Assembly: GCA_964463485.1 (NCBI GenBank)
Contig: CAYXDO010000273.1
Coordinates: 1 to 6,906 of the forward strand
Length of the DNA stretch: 6,906 nt
Source: CAYXDO01 sp964463485
GTDB taxonomy: Bacteria; Myxococcota; Kuafuiibacteriia; Kuafuiibacteriales; Kuafuiibacteriaceae
Direction: 5' to 3'
In this document: positions 6,265-6,906 of the stretch, piece by piece
Numbering within the stretch: the stretch's first letter is position 1
Layout of the letters: each line of letters begins with the position of its first letter
Made by a program: the position numbers and the translations under genes
Notes under the pieces: generated by a model
The model's database searches: none
What the model was told of the DNA's origin: nothing
The model's input: the letters and a program-made list of their open reading frames with translations, nothing else

Positions 6265-6268
6265 CCTC
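6265..6268 (-). promoter_or_regulatory. Ribosome binding site of the PQQ-like gene
   Basis: The minus strand has GAGG followed by seven bases and then ATG (6257-6255). This favours the first of three in-frame ATGs (6257, 6242, 6227). Confidence 0.55.
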
Positions 6269-6304
6269 AGATGATACCAAGCCTGAATCCGAACGAGCCG
6301 ACGT

Positions 6305-6321
6305 GACTGACACCGTCAGTC
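6305..6321. promoter_or_regulatory. Perfect 7-bp inverted repeat upstream of the PQQ-like gene
   Basis: GACTGAC (6305-6311), ACC, GTCAGTC (6315-6321) forms a perfect dyad about 50 bp upstream of the ATG. It is flanked by a 13-bp direct repeat, AGCCTGAAT(C/A)CGA, at 6280-6292 and 6324-6336. A 17-bp dyad at this distance is typical of an operator for a dimeric regulator, or of a small leader hairpin. With no U-tract and a three-base loop, a terminator is less likely. Confidence 0.5.
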
Positions 6322-6427
6322 GGAGCCTGAATACGATAGCACCGATGAACTCACCGCTGCAAGGGATCTTGTGTTCAATCGCAGGAGTTGCACTGAGCCG
6401 ACATAGCGCAGAGCCCATCCCCTGGGG

Positions 6428-6483
6428 AGCTCGAGCCCCGCGCGGAGCCGGCTTCGCACGAAGCTCGAGCTCCACGCGGAGCC
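6428..6483. repeat. Two 22-bp GC-rich repeats flanking a small hairpin
   Basis: AGCTCGAGC(C/T)CC(G/A)CGCGGAGCC occurs at 6428-6449 and 6462-6483, with two mismatches. Between them GCTTCG-CA-CGAAGC (6451-6464) is a perfect 6-bp inverted repeat. The second copy also contains GCTCC-ACGC-GGAGC. The cluster resembles a repetitive extragenic palindromic element. Confidence 0.65.
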
Positions 6484-6489
6484 CTCACC

Positions 6490-6523
6490 GCGCGGAGGAC
6501 CTCTGAAACGTCGAGCTCCGCGC
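6490..6523. repeat. 8-bp inverted repeat enclosing the shared CTCTGAAACGT motif
   Basis: GCGCGGAG (6490-6497) and CTCCGCGC (6516-6523) are perfect complements around an 18-base loop. The loop and the start of the right arm hold CTCTGAAACGTCGAGCTC (6501-6518), a one-mismatch match to 3321-3338 in the same orientation. The 3321 copy lies about 130 bp upstream of the protease-barrel start and this one about 245 bp upstream of the PQQ-like start. Confidence 0.6.
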
Positions 6524-6577
6524 AACCACGCGAAACTCGAGAACGCGATCGCGATCGGGGCTTCGTGCTTCGTCGAA

Positions 6578-6646
6578 CGGAACGAATTTCGGAGCTCGAT
6601 GCCCGCACCAGACTGGGGCCCAAGGATTCGGAACGATTTTCGGAGC
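6578..6646. repeat. Direct repeat CGGAACGA(A/T)TTTCGGAGC, 51 bp apart
   Basis: The 18-mer is at 6578-6595 and 6629-6646 with one mismatch. The 51-bp spacing is a multiple of three, and in one minus-strand frame it yields a repeated Ala-Pro-Lys-(Ile/Phe)-Val-Pro peptide. It could therefore be an internal repeat of a decayed coding sequence or simply intergenic repeat DNA. Confidence 0.5.
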
Positions 6647-6879
6647 CCAAACGATTGCGCTCCTGCGACCGTTCGTGCATGCCCAATCCGTGCGACCCAT
6701 CCGACAGAACACCCCCGAAAAATACTGGTTCGTGACCTCCAGGACTTTGGAGTCCCGCTTCTTCTTGAAGCCAGACCCTCAGGCCGTCGAGATCGTGGGC
6801 TTCTTCCTCGCGCGTGCGCTCCGTAGGTTCCCATCGATCCGGCTCGCGGCGTTTGTTTGTCTTTCGAACCATTGGCATA

Positions 6880-6895
6880 TGGTCCTGCAGGACCA
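6880..6895. promoter_or_regulatory. Perfect 16-bp palindrome abutting a possible start codon
   Basis: TGGTCCTGCAGGACCA is exactly self-complementary. On the minus strand it overlaps the bases just before the ATG at 6878 and includes the AGGA that would be its ribosome binding site. As RNA it could form a 6-bp stem with a UGCA loop that hides the site; as DNA it is a good dimer-operator shape. CATATG at 6876-6881 adds a second, overlapping palindrome. Its relevance depends on whether the edge ORF is real. Confidence 0.4.
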
Positions 6896-6906
6896 AGGCG
6901 GCGACC

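Larger units (their letters stand above)
6485..6878 (-). pseudogene. Possible broken or partial ORF at the right edge
   Basis: I do not recognise this sequence. On the minus strand, an ATG at 6878 starts MPMVRKTNKRREPDRWEPTE and continues as a charged, helix-like stretch to about HDLDGLRVW (near 6771) with a GC-rich third-position pattern. Beyond that point this frame loses the pattern. An adjacent minus-strand frame takes over (SGFKKKRDSKVLEVTNQYF, from about 6774) and stays open to a TGA at 6485. The pattern fits one frameshifted gene. The right-hand piece could instead be the C-terminal end of a gene entering from beyond 6906, since the frame is open to the edge. AGGA before the 6878 ATG is a possible ribosome binding site. 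Confidence is low. Confidence 0.25.
6258..6906. other. 649-bp region upstream of the PQQ-like gene
   Basis: It holds the 5' flank of the PQQ-like gene with its dyad (6305-6321), the GC-rich palindromic cluster (6428-6523), the 51-bp-spaced direct repeat, and the doubtful edge ORF. TTGCAG, 18 bp, TATCGT on the minus strand (about 6332-6361) is a weak -35/-10-like pair ahead of the PQQ-like gene, too poor to annotate separately. I see no RNA gene. Confidence 0.5.

Overview
The window is about 6.9 kb of GC-rich DNA. Every gene I can support lies on the minus strand. The two longest genes encode proteins for the envelope of a Gram-negative bacterium: one with an outer-membrane beta-barrel, one with a secretory signal and a beta-propeller. 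High GC, a very large metalloprotease/propeller/barrel fusion and wide repeat-filled intergenic regions would fit a Myxococcota-like or other deltaproteobacterial-type genome. That placement is inference; no marker gene is present.

Layout, left to right. 1-143: gene-free, with one imperfect hairpin just downstream of the first gene. 144-3188: a 1014-residue exported protein with a gluzincin-type HELTH...E zinc site, a TolB/PD40-type beta-propeller and a C-terminal BamA-like barrel ending in Phe. 3189-3973: gene-free and rich in short tandem duplications. 3974-4489: an MNT-fold nucleotidyltransferase-like gene whose 3' end looks frameshifted by one extra base in a G4 run. 4422-4631: a 69-residue companion ORF overlapping the nucleotidyltransferase start by 68 bp. 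4632-5024: a dense array of about ten irregularly spaced copies of ATTCCGAGCGGTGCC, then a second small repeat family. 5025-6257: a 410-residue exported PQQ-like beta-propeller protein. 6258-6906: a perfect operator-like palindrome, a cluster of GC-rich inverted repeats, and a possible broken or partial ORF at the right edge.

Functionally, the two exported proteins are probably independent single-gene transcription units. The small ORF and the nucleotidyltransferase look like a co-translated two-gene cassette resembling MNT-type toxin-antitoxin or accessory pairs, here possibly inactivated. The most unusual feature is the intergenic DNA. Every gap over 300 bp carries its own short repeats, and three motifs recur between gaps in the same orientation: CTCTGAAACGT(A/C)GAGCTC, CCGAAGTCGCTG(C/G)ACCC..., and the CCGAGCGGTGC core. 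This suggests a dispersed, perhaps regulatory or replication-slippage-driven, repeat system.
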